Shown: positions 45,208 to 53,869, counted from the stretch's first letter. The stretch: DNA of 64,000 nucleotides from Zobellia barbeyronii (GCF_018603515.1 NZ_JACATN010000003.1:62001-126000); one strand, 5' to 3'. The notes: generated by a model not told the origin, from the letters alone. Numbers and translations are program-made.

Positions 45208-47151
45208 ATGAAAAGAATACTGCTAGCTGCCTTACTATGTGCCTCTGCTTATTGTAACGCACAGGAAACAACATCTGATTCAAAAAAGTATGAACCATAT
45301 GTAAACCAATTGGGCTATAACTTAGGGGAATCCAAACGTTTTGTGTGCTATGGTGCTGAAAATGATACGCCTTTCCATATTATAAGCACCACCACTTCTA
45401 AAGTTGTGTTTGAAGGAAAAATGCTAAATAACGAAGGGTGGTTTTCGGAATTTGAGCCAAAAGAAACTCAAGACGAATTTGTAATTAAAGTTGATGGACA
45501 CGGCAGTTCGGTTCCGTTTTTAGTAGCAGACTATCTTTTGGAAACGACATCCTCTAAATTAGGTTATGATTTTTTTGTTGACGTCCGCGGATTCGATGAT
45601 TTGAGCACCTACGATATGGCTGCCGTATATGGTGGCGGTCCAACACGTGATGGAGGGGCTTACGGACTTGAAACCATTTTTGAAATATTGCAATACGCAA
45701 GTAATCCAGCCCTTTTTGATAATTGGAAAACGGAATTGGGTGATAAAAAAGTAGCCGACCTTATAGACCTCATCCTTTGGCATGCTGAGTTTGCTTACAA
45801 ATATGTTGATTATAACGGCCCGGTAAAAACACGTCACGGCACCTTGGGCTATCAAGGTCAACCCAGAATGACCTATGATTACTGGAATACATTAGACCAA
45901 TTGGCAGTAGTTTGTGCAGCATACCACTCATTTTTAAAACCCTATTTAGCCGAAGAAACCTATCAGAAATATAGAAAAGTTTGTTTGGATAATTGGGAAG
46001 CGTATGACCGTCATAAAGTAGTTCGGTTCTGGACGTATAGTACCAAATGGGTAGATGAAGGTTTTCAGGAATTCAATGAAATGGGTAACGCCTACGGGCA
46101 ATCCGTTTTTCGTAATCTTCTTATGTATGAGTCCGAAAAACATGAAAAAGATGGCTCTCCGGATAAGTTCTTAAAATGGGCGCAATCAGGCGCTTCGGAT
46201 ATTATAAATAATTGGGATTTCAATAATCCACGACACATGTGGTGGATAAGAAATGCCGAACATATTACACCACAGGCTCTAGCTTACTTCCTTCTTTTAG
46301 CTCCAGAAAAAGCTCCTGAAGGAACCAAAGAGAAACTTGAAGACTGGGCGCTACATATAAAGCAAAAGAGCAATAATTTCTGGAAATACCGCAAGCATAG
46401 CGAAACGGAATGGGCACATCCAAAAACTAAAGAATTAGGCGGCGCACCCGCTTTGGGCGGTTCTATGTTCGCCGTAGCTCATCTACTGAATGACCCTGAC
46501 CTTAGGGCTTTGGGTTGGGCTCAGACAGATTTTGTATTTGGTGTTAACCCTGTAGGAACTCACCTGAGCAATAAAAGTGAAGCCCGTCTGAAAATTGGCG
46601 GGTATTGGGACGGTGTTGAAAATGGTTGGCCGCAATCCCACCCAAAGGGTTATGGAGAATTGGGCAGCGTAAGAGGCACATTAGATGGTTCTCCTTTAGA
46701 CAGTCAATTCCCAATTGCTGAAAAAATTGAGAAGATTGAAGGAAAAAATGAAGGTCGGGTTTTTGGTAAAAATGCCTACGCAACCGAAGGCTGGGGAGTT
46801 TCTAACCGAGGCTGGCAAGCCACCTTAACCTTTTCTACATTAGGCAGCCACAAACTTAAAGTCTTTAATAGTGATTTTAAAAAAGAAATCTCATCTGTAA
46901 AACCAGGTCAAACCATTACCATACAACTAAATGCCGCCTTAAATATTGATAGAAACGCCATAGATAAAGGTTGGGTACTTTTAAAACAAGGTGAGAAAGT
47001 TGAAAAAATTCAGCTTACGGAAACTGGTGTAAATACCGGGATATTTGCTTCCAAACTCAAAATACCTAAAAATACGGACGTTAACTTTTATGAGTTATCT
47101 TACGGTTTCTTAGGTCTTGAAAAGAAACTTAAATTAGACGTTCAACACTAA
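45208..47151 (+). CDS. GH9-like (alpha/alpha)6-barrel protein
   Basis: A 647-residue exported protein (signal peptide to about NAQ, residue 19). The N-terminus YEPYVNQLGYN opens the immunoglobulin-like domain found in front of GH9 barrels. The C-terminal part of the barrel, DFVFGVNPVGTHLSNKS, matches the GH9 region F-V-x-G-x-N-P. The usual catalytic motif with D-A-G-D is not visible; YGGGPTRDGGAYGLE stands at that place. A C-terminal domain (about 530-647) is beta-rich. It may be a diverged glycosidase with a different substrate than cellulose; an algal galactan is possible. Function uncertain. Confidence 0.68.
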   Translation: MKRILLAALLCASAYCNAQETTSDSKKYEPYVNQLGYNLGESKRFVCYGAENDTPFHIISTTTSKVVFEGKMLNNEGWFSEFEPKETQDEFVIKVDGHGSSVPFLVADYLLETTSSKLGYDFFVDVRGFDDLSTYDMAAVYGGGPTRDGGAYGLETIFEILQYASNPALFDNWKTELGDKKVADLIDLILWHAEFAYKYVDYNGPVKTRHGTLGYQGQPRMTYDYWNTLDQLAVVCAAYHSFLKPYLAEETYQKYRKVCLDNWEAYDRHKVVRFWTYSTKWVDEGFQEFNEMGNAYGQSVFRNLLMYESEKHEKDGSPDKFLKWAQSGASDIINNWDFNNPRHMWWIRNAEHITPQALAYFLLLAPEKAPEGTKEKLEDWALHIKQKSNNFWKYRKHSETEWAHPKTKELGGAPALGGSMFAVAHLLNDPDLRALGWAQTDFVFGVNPVGTHLSNKSEARLKIGGYWDGVENGWPQSHPKGYGELGSVRGTLDGSPLDSQFPIAEKIEKIEGKNEGRVFGKNAYATEGWGVSNRGWQATLTFSTLGSHKLKVFNSDFKKEISSVKPGQTITIQLNAALNIDRNAIDKGWVLLKQGEKVEKIQLTETGVNTGIFASKLKIPKNTDVNFYELSYGFLGLEKKLKLDVQH

Positions 47152-47169
47152 ATTAACCTCATTTTTAAC

Positions 47170-48321
47170 ATGAAAAATTTTTCCAATTACTTAGTATGTT
47201 TTATCCTCGCAACGGTAGTCATATCATGCAAGAACGAACCTAAAAGCACTACTATGAAAGAGGTAGAACAAGAGGTTAAAAAACCGAATTTAAAACTATT
47301 GGTAGGTACTCACGCAAGTGGAGATGAGCAAGGTATTTATCAACTAGACTTTAATCCAACAACCGGCGAATTATCGAACTCAGAACATTTAGTAAAAGAA
47401 AACAACTCAGGTTACCTGTACCTCTCTAAAGATGGAAAAAGGGTGTATTCTTCTAACGGAACAAAACCAGGTAGTGTATCTGCATTTGAGTGGGATAATG
47501 AAGGTGTTAAGTTAAATAAAGTTGCTAATGTATCTAGTGAAGGTGATGGTGCTTGCTATATTGAACTAAGTCCGAATGAGGACCTTCTTGCTGCTGCTAA
47601 TTACGGCTCAGGCGGTATAGTACTATATAAAGTAGCTGAAAACGGAAAAATTACGGGTGAGCCAGAAGCTCGCCAACACTTAGGTAAAGGGCCGCATGAC
47701 AATCAAAAGTCTCCCCATGCACATTGCGTGAAATTTAGTAAGGCTGGAGATTTTCTTTATGCCGTAGATTTGGGAATTGACAAAGTATTAGCTTACCCAA
47801 TTAATAGTGACGGTACATTAGGAAAAGAACATACCGCTTTACAATTAGACCTGGGTGACGGGCCGCGTCATCTTATTTTTCACCCTACAAAAAACAGGGT
47901 TTTCATTATTAATGAATTGTATAGCTCGGTTGTCTCTGCAGATGTGGATACTAAAACGGGGATATTTACTAAAATTGATAAAAAGAGCACTCTTCCAGAA
48001 GAATATGATGGCCCAAATGCGTGTGCAGATATTCACTTGAGTAATGATGCTAAATTTCTATATGCCAGTAATCGTGGGCATAATAGTGTTGCTATTTTTT
48101 CGGTTTCGGATGATGGACAAATGAATTTATTGGGTACAGAATTCGTTCAAGGAGATTGGCCAAGAAACTTCACTTTATCACCGGATAATAATTTTCTGTT
48201 AGTTGCGAATAGAAAGTCTAACAATATTGCAGTATTTAAAAGAGATACTGCCACTGGTCTTTTGTCATTTACAGGTAACGAAGTGAAGTTACCTCAGCCA
48301 GTTTGCCTAAAATTTAGATAG
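47170..48321 (+). CDS. Exported lactonase-family beta-propeller (6-phosphogluconolactonase-like)
   Basis: A 383-residue lipoprotein (lipobox VVISC, Cys20). Seven-bladed propeller motifs repeat through the protein: LLVGTHASGDEQGIY, YLYLSKDGKRVYSSNG, HAHCVKFSKAGDFLYAVDLG, and NDAKFLYASNRGHNSVAIF. This is the PF10282 lactonase family, whose members hydrolyse sugar lactones. The cytosolic pentose-pathway enzyme is unlikely here because this protein is exported. If one of the FAD proteins makes a lactone in the periplasm, this enzyme could open it to an aldonic acid for the dehydratase pathway. It is the last PUL gene; a nested hairpin follows. Confidence 0.85.
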   Translation: MKNFSNYLVCFILATVVISCKNEPKSTTMKEVEQEVKKPNLKLLVGTHASGDEQGIYQLDFNPTTGELSNSEHLVKENNSGYLYLSKDGKRVYSSNGTKPGSVSAFEWDNEGVKLNKVANVSSEGDGACYIELSPNEDLLAAANYGSGGIVLYKVAENGKITGEPEARQHLGKGPHDNQKSPHAHCVKFSKAGDFLYAVDLGIDKVLAYPINSDGTLGKEHTALQLDLGDGPRHLIFHPTKNRVFIINELYSSVVSADVDTKTGIFTKIDKKSTLPEEYDGPNACADIHLSNDAKFLYASNRGHNSVAIFSVSDDGQMNLLGTEFVQGDWPRNFTLSPDNNFLLVANRKSNNIAVFKRDTATGLLSFTGNEVKLPQPVCLKFR

Positions 48322-48325
48322 CTTG

Positions 48326-48388
48326 TCTCCCCTTTTGGGTTTTAGCCAAGTAAAAAAATTGCCATTAATTTACTTTCCAAAAGGAGAG
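48326..48388. terminator. Nested hairpin between convergent genes
   Basis: CTCCCCTTTTGG (48327-48338) faces CCAAAAGG-AGAG (48377-48388) as an outer stem, and AAGTAAA / TTTACTT (48348-48354 with 48369-48375) is an inner stem. It sits between convergent genes, so a bidirectional terminator is likely. Confidence 0.55.
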
Positions 48389-48410
48389 CGCCGATTAGCT
48401 ACCTTTAATA

Positions 48411-48827
48411 TTATATACTATTTATGTCAATGTATTTATGTTCTTGTTCTACAAGTTCTATAAGCATACGCTGTTCGCCAGCAGGAAAATCCCATATTAA
48501 CGCATCACCTTGTGCATAACCAATTACAGCTGCACCCATTGGCGTTAATATTGATATTCTACCACTGTTTACATCACTCTCTGTGGGAACGACCAACTTA
48601 AACTTCTTTTGCCATCCATTTTCTGAGACAATGGTAATAGTAGAATTAAAGCGAATAACATCTTCGGGCATTTCTGCCTCATCATATATTTGTGCCGACT
48701 CTAGCTCACCCACTAATTTTTCTACCGATTTACGCAAAGTTTCATCTTTGTAATAGCCCGAAAGGTTCATGAACCTTTTCAACAGTACATATTCTTTCTT
48801 TTCTATAACCAAGCCACCGTATTTCAT
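48411..48827 (-). CDS. GreA/GreB-family (Rnk-like) transcription elongation protein
   Basis: A 138-residue protein with a short helical N-terminus and the C-terminal FKBP-like domain of the GreA/GreB family (EMPEDVIRFNSTITI, SILTPMGAAVIGY). It lacks the long coiled-coil of GreA, so it may bind RNA polymerase without cleaving the transcript, as Rnk does. It starts 11 bp after the gdhA stop, probably in the same operon. It is paralogous to the gene at 50852-51262 (both begin MKYG-LV-E-K-Y). Confidence 0.78.
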   Translation of the reverse strand: MKYGGLVIEKKEYVLLKRFMNLSGYYKDETLRKSVEKLVGELESAQIYDEAEMPEDVIRFNSTITIVSENGWQKKFKLVVPTESDVNSGRISILTPMGAAVIGYAQGDALIWDFPAGEQRMLIELVEQEHKYIDINSI

Positions 48828-48838
48828 CTCACTTTTAT

Positions 48839-50131
48839 TTATGGAAAAATTCCTCTTTGAACATAAGTTTCCTCAAGCCTTTCTATTGCTATGATAAACG
48901 CTGCTGTACGCATATCAATACCTCTTTGTGCTGAAGTTTCCATTACCTTAGTAAAAGATTCTTTTAATTTTTTCTCCAGTTTCTCTAATACTTCGTCCAT
49001 TTGCCAGATTTCACCGTTTCGGTTCTGAAGCCATTCAAAATAACTTCCTATTACCCCACCAGAATTACATAGAATATCCGGTAAAATGGTAACTCCTTTT
49101 TCCAGTAAAATCTCTTCTGCCTCAACATCGGTAGGTCCGTTTGCACCTTCTGCAATTAGATACGCCTTTATTTTTGGGGCATTAGCAGCAGTAATTACAT
49201 TTCCTAATGCAGCTGGTATACAGATATCGCAATCCAAACCAAAGAAGTTTGCCTTGTCCAGAGTCTCTGCTCCTGCAAAGCCCATGATACTGCCTTTATT
49301 TGCTTTAGTATATGCCAATAAATCGTCTACAGAAATACCTTCTTCGTTAATAATACTTCCGTAAGCATCTTGAACCGCAATCATAGAGGCACCTTCTTTT
49401 TCAAGAAAATAAGCGGCCCAATATCCTACATTACCAAAACCTTGAACAGTAAAACGTTTGTCTTTCAAGTCAATTTTCTTGTGTTCTGCCCAGAATTTAA
49501 TATTAAGGAAAACACCATAACCCGTTGCTCTATCTCTACCTTGAGAACCACCGGCACCAATTGGTTTACCGGTAACAACGTGCATGTTTGTAGACCTTTC
49601 TGCAGGCGATTTTGTAGACATATAAGTGTCTAAAATCCACGCCATAGTCTGTGGGTTGGTATTTACATCTGGAGCAGGAATATCTAATTCAGGTCCAATG
49701 TTATCTCCCAATGCATACGTAAACCTTCTAGTAATACGCTCTAGTTCTGCATTAGAATATTTGGTAGGATCCAATTGAATCCCCCCCTTTGCACCTCCGT
49801 ACGGTAATCCCGCCAAAGAAGTTTTCCAGGTCATCCACATAGCCAAGGCGCGTGCTGCATCTATATCTACCGTTGGGTGATAACGTAAGCCACCTTTGTA
49901 CGGTCCAAGAGCGTTATTATGTTGTACCCTATAACCCGTGAATATTTCAACCTCGCCATTATCCATTCTTACAGGAAAATGAACGACCAGTTCATTATTG
50001 GTTACTTCTAAAATCTTTCTGATGTTAGAGTTTAATCCAATGATGTCCGCGGCATTATCAAATTGTCGCATGACGTTTGAGAGCATACCTTGCTTAATAG
50101 CTTTTTTATGCTCAGGAGTTTTTACTGTCAT
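48839..50131 (-). CDS. gdhA: Glutamate dehydrogenase (Glu/Leu/Phe/Val dehydrogenase family)
   Basis: A 430-residue cytoplasmic enzyme that interconverts glutamate and 2-oxoglutarate plus ammonia with NAD(P). GPYKGGLRYHPTVD (about 79-92) binds substrate and LPYGGAKGGI carries the catalytic lysine. The Rossmann motif GFGNVGYWAAYFL begins near 221. Length is typical of the hexameric class. It is flanked by a small Cys-rich protein gene 10 bp upstream and a GreA/GreB-like gene 11 bp downstream, suggesting a three-gene unit. Unlike the PUL genes it is a core-metabolism gene. Confidence 0.93.
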   Translation of the reverse strand: MTVKTPEHKKAIKQGMLSNVMRQFDNAADIIGLNSNIRKILEVTNNELVVHFPVRMDNGEVEIFTGYRVQHNNALGPYKGGLRYHPTVDIDAARALAMWMTWKTSLAGLPYGGAKGGIQLDPTKYSNAELERITRRFTYALGDNIGPELDIPAPDVNTNPQTMAWILDTYMSTKSPAERSTNMHVVTGKPIGAGGSQGRDRATGYGVFLNIKFWAEHKKIDLKDKRFTVQGFGNVGYWAAYFLEKEGASMIAVQDAYGSIINEEGISVDDLLAYTKANKGSIMGFAGAETLDKANFFGLDCDICIPAALGNVITAANAPKIKAYLIAEGANGPTDVEAEEILLEKGVTILPDILCNSGGVIGSYFEWLQNRNGEIWQMDEVLEKLEKKLKESFTKVMETSAQRGIDMRTAAFIIAIERLEETYVQRGIFP

Positions 50132-50141
50132 AAACTTATAC

Positions 50142-50348
50142 TTAAAATAAGACCTTTGCGGCCTTTCGATTTCTAATAATTCGTTTCGATTCCGGTTTTC
50201 TCCGTACCGAGCGATTGTTTTCTATTGGCCCATCCTCAAAGAGATGTATATATTCACTACACGAGCTAATAGTATTTTTATTTGTAGTGATTACACAATG
50301 CGTAACGTACCTACACGTACTGCAAATACTTCTGTTATACCCATTCAT
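50142..50348 (-). CDS. Small cysteine-rich protein (CxxC)
   Basis: A 68-residue protein with ICSTCRYVTHC followed about 11 residues later by SSCSEY, four cysteines in a C-x2-C-x5-C-x11-C-type layout that could bind zinc or an iron-sulfur cluster. The C-terminal third is basic (RRKPESKR). It lies 10 bp upstream of gdhA on the same strand, with no start further upstream. I know no characterised homologue. The conserved-looking Cys pattern and the operon position support that it is a real gene. Confidence 0.6.
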   Translation of the reverse strand: MNGYNRSICSTCRYVTHCVITTNKNTISSCSEYIHLFEDGPIENNRSVRRKPESKRIIRNRKAAKVLF

Positions 50349-50380
50349 TTTATAATTTGATTAAATATTTTAAGTACAAA

Positions 50381-50437
50381 ATCTACCCGATATGCCTGAG
50401 AATTCAACAAAACTCAGGTGCGGACAACCGGGTAGAT
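50381..50437 (-). terminator. Two-stem structured element in the gdhA-side intergenic region
   Basis: An outer 9-bp perfect stem ATCTACCCG / CGGGTAGAT (50381-50389 with 50429-50437) encloses a 6-bp inner stem CCTGAG / CTCAGG (50395-50400 with 50413-50418). On the minus strand a short T run follows. It begins 20 bp after the stop of the gene at 50457-50822, so termination is the simplest role; it is also a leader of the small Cys-rich gene. Confidence 0.6.
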
Positions 50438-50456
50438 CTTAGTCACCACTATCAAA

Positions 50457-50822
50457 CTAATTCATTAGCAATTCACCTGCTGCAAGTGCATTGTTTATAT
50501 CTGCTGAAACAACGGTATGACTTCCAAAGAAACGACCACCGTCTTTACGCTTTATTTTTATTTTGGTAGAACCATCCTTTTCCGTTTCTACTGCGGTTAC
50601 CACAACTCTATCTCCCTTTAGTCCTTTATAATTTGCCAAACCACCTCGTTTTATTATAAAATTGGCCCTTGGAAAATTTATATGTTTATAATCCATGCGC
50701 TTAGATGTACCTATTTCAAGTACATCACCAATCTGAACGTTTGACGTGTTAGTTTTTACTTCTTCCTGTGCCTGTAATAAACTTGCCGAAAACAATAAGG
50801 CAAATGCAAATTTCTTCATCAT
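50457..50822 (-). CDS. Small exported protein of unknown function
   Basis: A 121-residue protein with a Sec signal peptide (MMKKFAFALLFSASLLQAQ, cleavage near residue 19). The mature part begins about EEVKT and is beta-rich, with basic stretches such as KIKIKRKDGGR. I recognise no domain. It starts 29 bp after the stop of the GreA/GreB-like gene, and a two-stem hairpin follows it. Possibly a periplasmic envelope protein. Confidence 0.65.
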   Translation of the reverse strand: MMKKFAFALLFSASLLQAQEEVKTNTSNVQIGDVLEIGTSKRMDYKHINFPRANFIIKRGGLANYKGLKGDRVVVTAVETEKDGSTKIKIKRKDGGRFFGSHTVVSADINNALAAGELLMN

Positions 50823-50851
50823 CTATTTTATGTTTAAGTTAAAAAATGGTG

Positions 50852-51262
50852 TTACACTTCTACTTTTTCCAGCTTTAGATTACCCACTTTACTTATTTTT
50901 AAAGAAACACTATCTGCCGGAGGTCCGTAGTTTATGATATCATCTTCTGATTTACCAATAACCAAAGAACCCATAGTGCTTGTAACGGATACCTTTCCGT
51001 TCTTGGGGTCATTATTTAGAGGAGAAACTAATTGAAAAGTATACTCGAATTTTGAAATACTAGAAACAGTAACCATTGAATTAAAACCAATGGTATCATC
51101 GGGCATATCTTTCTCTTCTAAGATTAATGCTGTTTTTAGATTATCCTCTAAAGTGTCTAGCGCATCTTTATGTGAATAATCTTCTATGTAGAGATTATGC
51201 TTTAGGTATTTTTTTAAAACCCTATAATCCTTCCTCTCCAAAACTAGACTACCATACTTCAT
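50852..51262 (-). CDS. GreA/GreB-family (Rnk-like) protein, second copy
   Basis: A 136-residue paralogue of the protein at 48411-48827: the start MKYGSLVLERKDY, the block MPDDTIGFNSMVTV and STMGSLVIGK correspond. It probably binds RNA polymerase. The sequence is well diverged from its copy, so it is not a recent duplication. It precedes the small exported protein gene by 29 bp. A role in stress or nutrient response is possible but not shown. Confidence 0.72.
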   Translation of the reverse strand: MKYGSLVLERKDYRVLKKYLKHNLYIEDYSHKDALDTLEDNLKTALILEEKDMPDDTIGFNSMVTVSSISKFEYTFQLVSPLNNDPKNGKVSVTSTMGSLVIGKSEDDIINYGPPADSVSLKISKVGNLKLEKVEV

Positions 51263-51415
51263 ACGCTTTACTTTTCAATTATATCATCTCTAACTGATGA
51301 CTTACCAAAAAGCAAAACATATGCCTTTCAGAAGAAAAATATTTGCATACAAATACAACCCACTGAATATCAGTAGATAAATAAAAAATAATTTTTTTAA
51401 GAGGAAATATAAAGT

Positions 51416-51449
51416 GAGGAAAATTTACCCGGTTGAGTACGTTTTCCCC
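51416..51449 (-). terminator. Candidate terminator of the two-component operon
   Basis: GAGGAAAA (51416-51423) pairs with TTTTCCCC (51442-51449), one position being a wobble pair on the minus strand. It lies 6 bp beyond the response-regulator stop, and T-rich DNA follows on the minus strand. Confidence 0.4.
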
Positions 51450-51455
51450 ATATAA

Positions 51456-52778
51456 TTACTTAAGTTTTTCACGTAAGGTTTTACGATCTATTTGAAGAAT
51501 TTCGGCTGCTTTAGTTTTGTTGCCTTGCGTGTGAAGAAGTACGCGCTGCAGGTACTCTTTTTCCATTTCCCGTAAAGGTTTAAAGTCGTTTTCAGGAAAA
51601 TCTATTCGGAATTTTAAAGCTTCGGGAAGGTCTTTAAGAGTGATAATGCCATCAGACATAATTACAGCACGTTGTACCACATTTTCTAGTTCTCTAATGT
51701 TACCGGGCCAGTTGTATCGTTTTAGAACGGCTAAAGCATCTGGAGAGATTTTCAGCAACCGATCTTTATACTCCACTCCATATTTCAACAAGAATTTATC
51801 GACCAATAATGGAATATCAGTTTTACGGTCTCGTAGAGGAGGTACTTCTATTTCTACAACGGTAAGACGATAGTACAAATCCTCCCTGAACCGGTTTTCT
51901 TTTATATCTGTCAATAAATCTGCATTTGTGGCGGCTATGATACGGATATCTACTTTCTCACTTTTTCTGGCACCTACTTTAGTGATTTCGCGCTCTTGTA
52001 AAGCTCGGAGTAATTTAGTCTGAACGGTTAGAGGTGCTGCTCCTATTTCGTCTAAAAAAAGAGTCCCACCTTCTGCAGCCTGAAAGAATCCTGTTCGGTT
52101 TTCATTAGCTCCTGTAAATGCTCCTTTTACATAACCAAAAAGTTCTGCTTCCAACAAATTTTCTGGGATTGCCCCACAATTGACCGCCACAAAAGGCGCT
52201 CGAGAAAACTTTCCGGAATAATGGATAGCCCGTGCTACAAGCTCTTTTCCTGTACCACTTTCCCCTTTTACCAAAACGGTAGCCTTATTATTTTTAACCC
52301 TTTCAATAACATCGGTAATTTTATGAAAGGCCTCTGATTCGCCTATCATTTCATTATGAACCGACTTATTTGCCATGACCGTTTTAGATTTCACAGCCTT
52401 ACGACTCTTACCATGCTCAAAAGCTTTGTGCACGGCTAGTCTTAGCTCTTCTTTTGTAAAAGGCTTGGTCAAATAATCTGTAGCTCCGGATTTAATTACT
52501 TCCAAAGCACCATCTACAGAAGGGTAACCGGTAATAACGAGTTTGGGGATTTCCGGATAATGCTCATCGGTGAATTTTAATAATTGTAACCCATCTACCT
52601 CAGGCATTTGAATATCGGTTATCAGTAAATCAATAAACGTATCCTTAAGAACATAGAGGGCTTCTTTTACAGACACCGCTTTGTAGGTATGATAATCCAT
52701 GGATTGCAAATGGCGCTGTAAAAGCTCCAAAATATTTACATCATCATCTACCAGTAGAATATTCTCTTTTTTAAGCAT
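51456..52778 (-). CDS. NtrC-family sigma-54-dependent response regulator
   Basis: A 440-residue regulator. The receiver domain (about 5-118) has Asp11-Asp12 and phospho-acceptor Asp55 in LLITDIQMPE. The AAA+ domain (about 145-375) has Walker A GESGTGKE, the sigma-54-contact motif GAFTGA and Walker B TLFLDEIG. A Fis-type HTH ends the protein (KAAEILQIDRKTLREKLK). It activates sigma-54 promoters after phosphorylation by the kinase gene 2 bp upstream. Its targets are unknown and nothing links it to the PULs. Confidence 0.95.
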   Translation of the reverse strand: MLKKENILLVDDDVNILELLQRHLQSMDYHTYKAVSVKEALYVLKDTFIDLLITDIQMPEVDGLQLLKFTDEHYPEIPKLVITGYPSVDGALEVIKSGATDYLTKPFTKEELRLAVHKAFEHGKSRKAVKSKTVMANKSVHNEMIGESEAFHKITDVIERVKNNKATVLVKGESGTGKELVARAIHYSGKFSRAPFVAVNCGAIPENLLEAELFGYVKGAFTGANENRTGFFQAAEGGTLFLDEIGAAPLTVQTKLLRALQEREITKVGARKSEKVDIRIIAATNADLLTDIKENRFREDLYYRLTVVEIEVPPLRDRKTDIPLLVDKFLLKYGVEYKDRLLKISPDALAVLKRYNWPGNIRELENVVQRAVIMSDGIITLKDLPEALKFRIDFPENDFKPLREMEKEYLQRVLLHTQGNKTKAAEILQIDRKTLREKLK

Positions 52779-52780
52779 AA

Positions 52781-53869
52781 TTACAATTTAGGAAAATCTA
52801 GAATGAAAATAGTCCCTTTTGGTTTATTGGGTTTATGCTCTATGGTTCCTTTATGGCTGCTAATAATACCATGAACAACACTTAGACCAAGTCCAGAACC
52901 TTCACCCAAGGGTTTGGTAGTAAAAAACGGTTCAAAAATCTTATCCTCTATTTTTGGGTCTATTCCCGTTCCTTCGTCAGAAATACATATTTGAATTTTC
53001 TTTCCTTTCTCAGAAATAGAAACACCAACGGTACCCTTATTTGGAGAATAATAAATTGCGTTCATTACCAAATTGAAAAGTACTTGGGTAAACTGAACTT
53101 TATCTGCCCGTAGCCGAATATCATCCGAGCCAAACTTTTTAGTCAGTTTAAGATTCTTTGCGCGTAGTGAAGGTGTTAATAATTTAAGCGTACTTTCTAT
53201 AATAGGGTTTAATTCTACCGGCTGCATTTCTTGCGGCATTTCGCAAGCAAAAAACATTAATTTTTTTACTATCTCCCTGCTAAATATGGTATTCTCTACA
53301 ATCTTGTCCAAATCACGTAATGCTCCCGCATCTCCTACCCTTTCTTTCAAAAGCTCCGTAAATCCCAAAATATTAGCCAATGGCGTATTAAGCTCGTGAG
53401 CTATTCCCGCTGTAATTTCACCTAAAATATGAAGCCGGTCTGTGCGCTCCATTTGGCGTTTTACTTTTGCCTCGCTTTCCCTTACCTGCTTTCTCTCAAG
53501 TAGATTTCCTATGGCTATGGCTACGTTATTCAAAAGGTCTTTTTCCTCCGCAAGAAAATCTGCATAAAAATATCTATCTTCTGGATATCCTACCTTAACA
53601 ATACCACTAACCTTGTTGAATACTTTTATATCTGTATGCATTATGGTCATACTATCCCTATAACCTTCGGTTTCAATGGTGTACTCTCCTAAATTTAAAT
53701 ATACCTCGGCAACGGCATCAAACTGCCATGCATTTTTTAAGCAATATGCAATTGCTTCTAGGGAGATTTCCAATTGGTCAAAATCTGAATTTGCTATAAT
53801 TGACGTTACCTCATAGAGGCAAGTCAATTCTTTAATCCGTTCTCTTAATTTGTCTTTAACCGTAGCCAT
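52781..53869 (-). CDS. Cytoplasmic sensor histidine kinase
   Basis: A 362-residue kinase. The ATG at 53869 is preferred to a TTG two codons earlier. Residues about 10-125 look like a GAF-type sensor domain and there is no membrane segment. The HisKA helix has the phospho-acceptor His158 in AGIAHELNTPLANILG. The ATPase domain has N, G1 and G2 boxes (NLVMNAIYYSP, DEGTGI, GEGSGLGLSVVHGI). It lies 2 bp before the NtrC-type regulator gene and should be its partner. The signal is probably cytoplasmic. Confidence 0.92.
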   Translation of the reverse strand: MATVKDKLRERIKELTCLYEVTSIIANSDFDQLEISLEAIAYCLKNAWQFDAVAEVYLNLGEYTIETEGYRDSMTIMHTDIKVFNKVSGIVKVGYPEDRYFYADFLAEEKDLLNNVAIAIGNLLERKQVRESEAKVKRQMERTDRLHILGEITAGIAHELNTPLANILGFTELLKERVGDAGALRDLDKIVENTIFSREIVKKLMFFACEMPQEMQPVELNPIIESTLKLLTPSLRAKNLKLTKKFGSDDIRLRADKVQFTQVLFNLVMNAIYYSPNKGTVGVSISEKGKKIQICISDEGTGIDPKIEDKIFEPFFTTKPLGEGSGLGLSVVHGIISSHKGTIEHKPNKPKGTIFILDFPKL

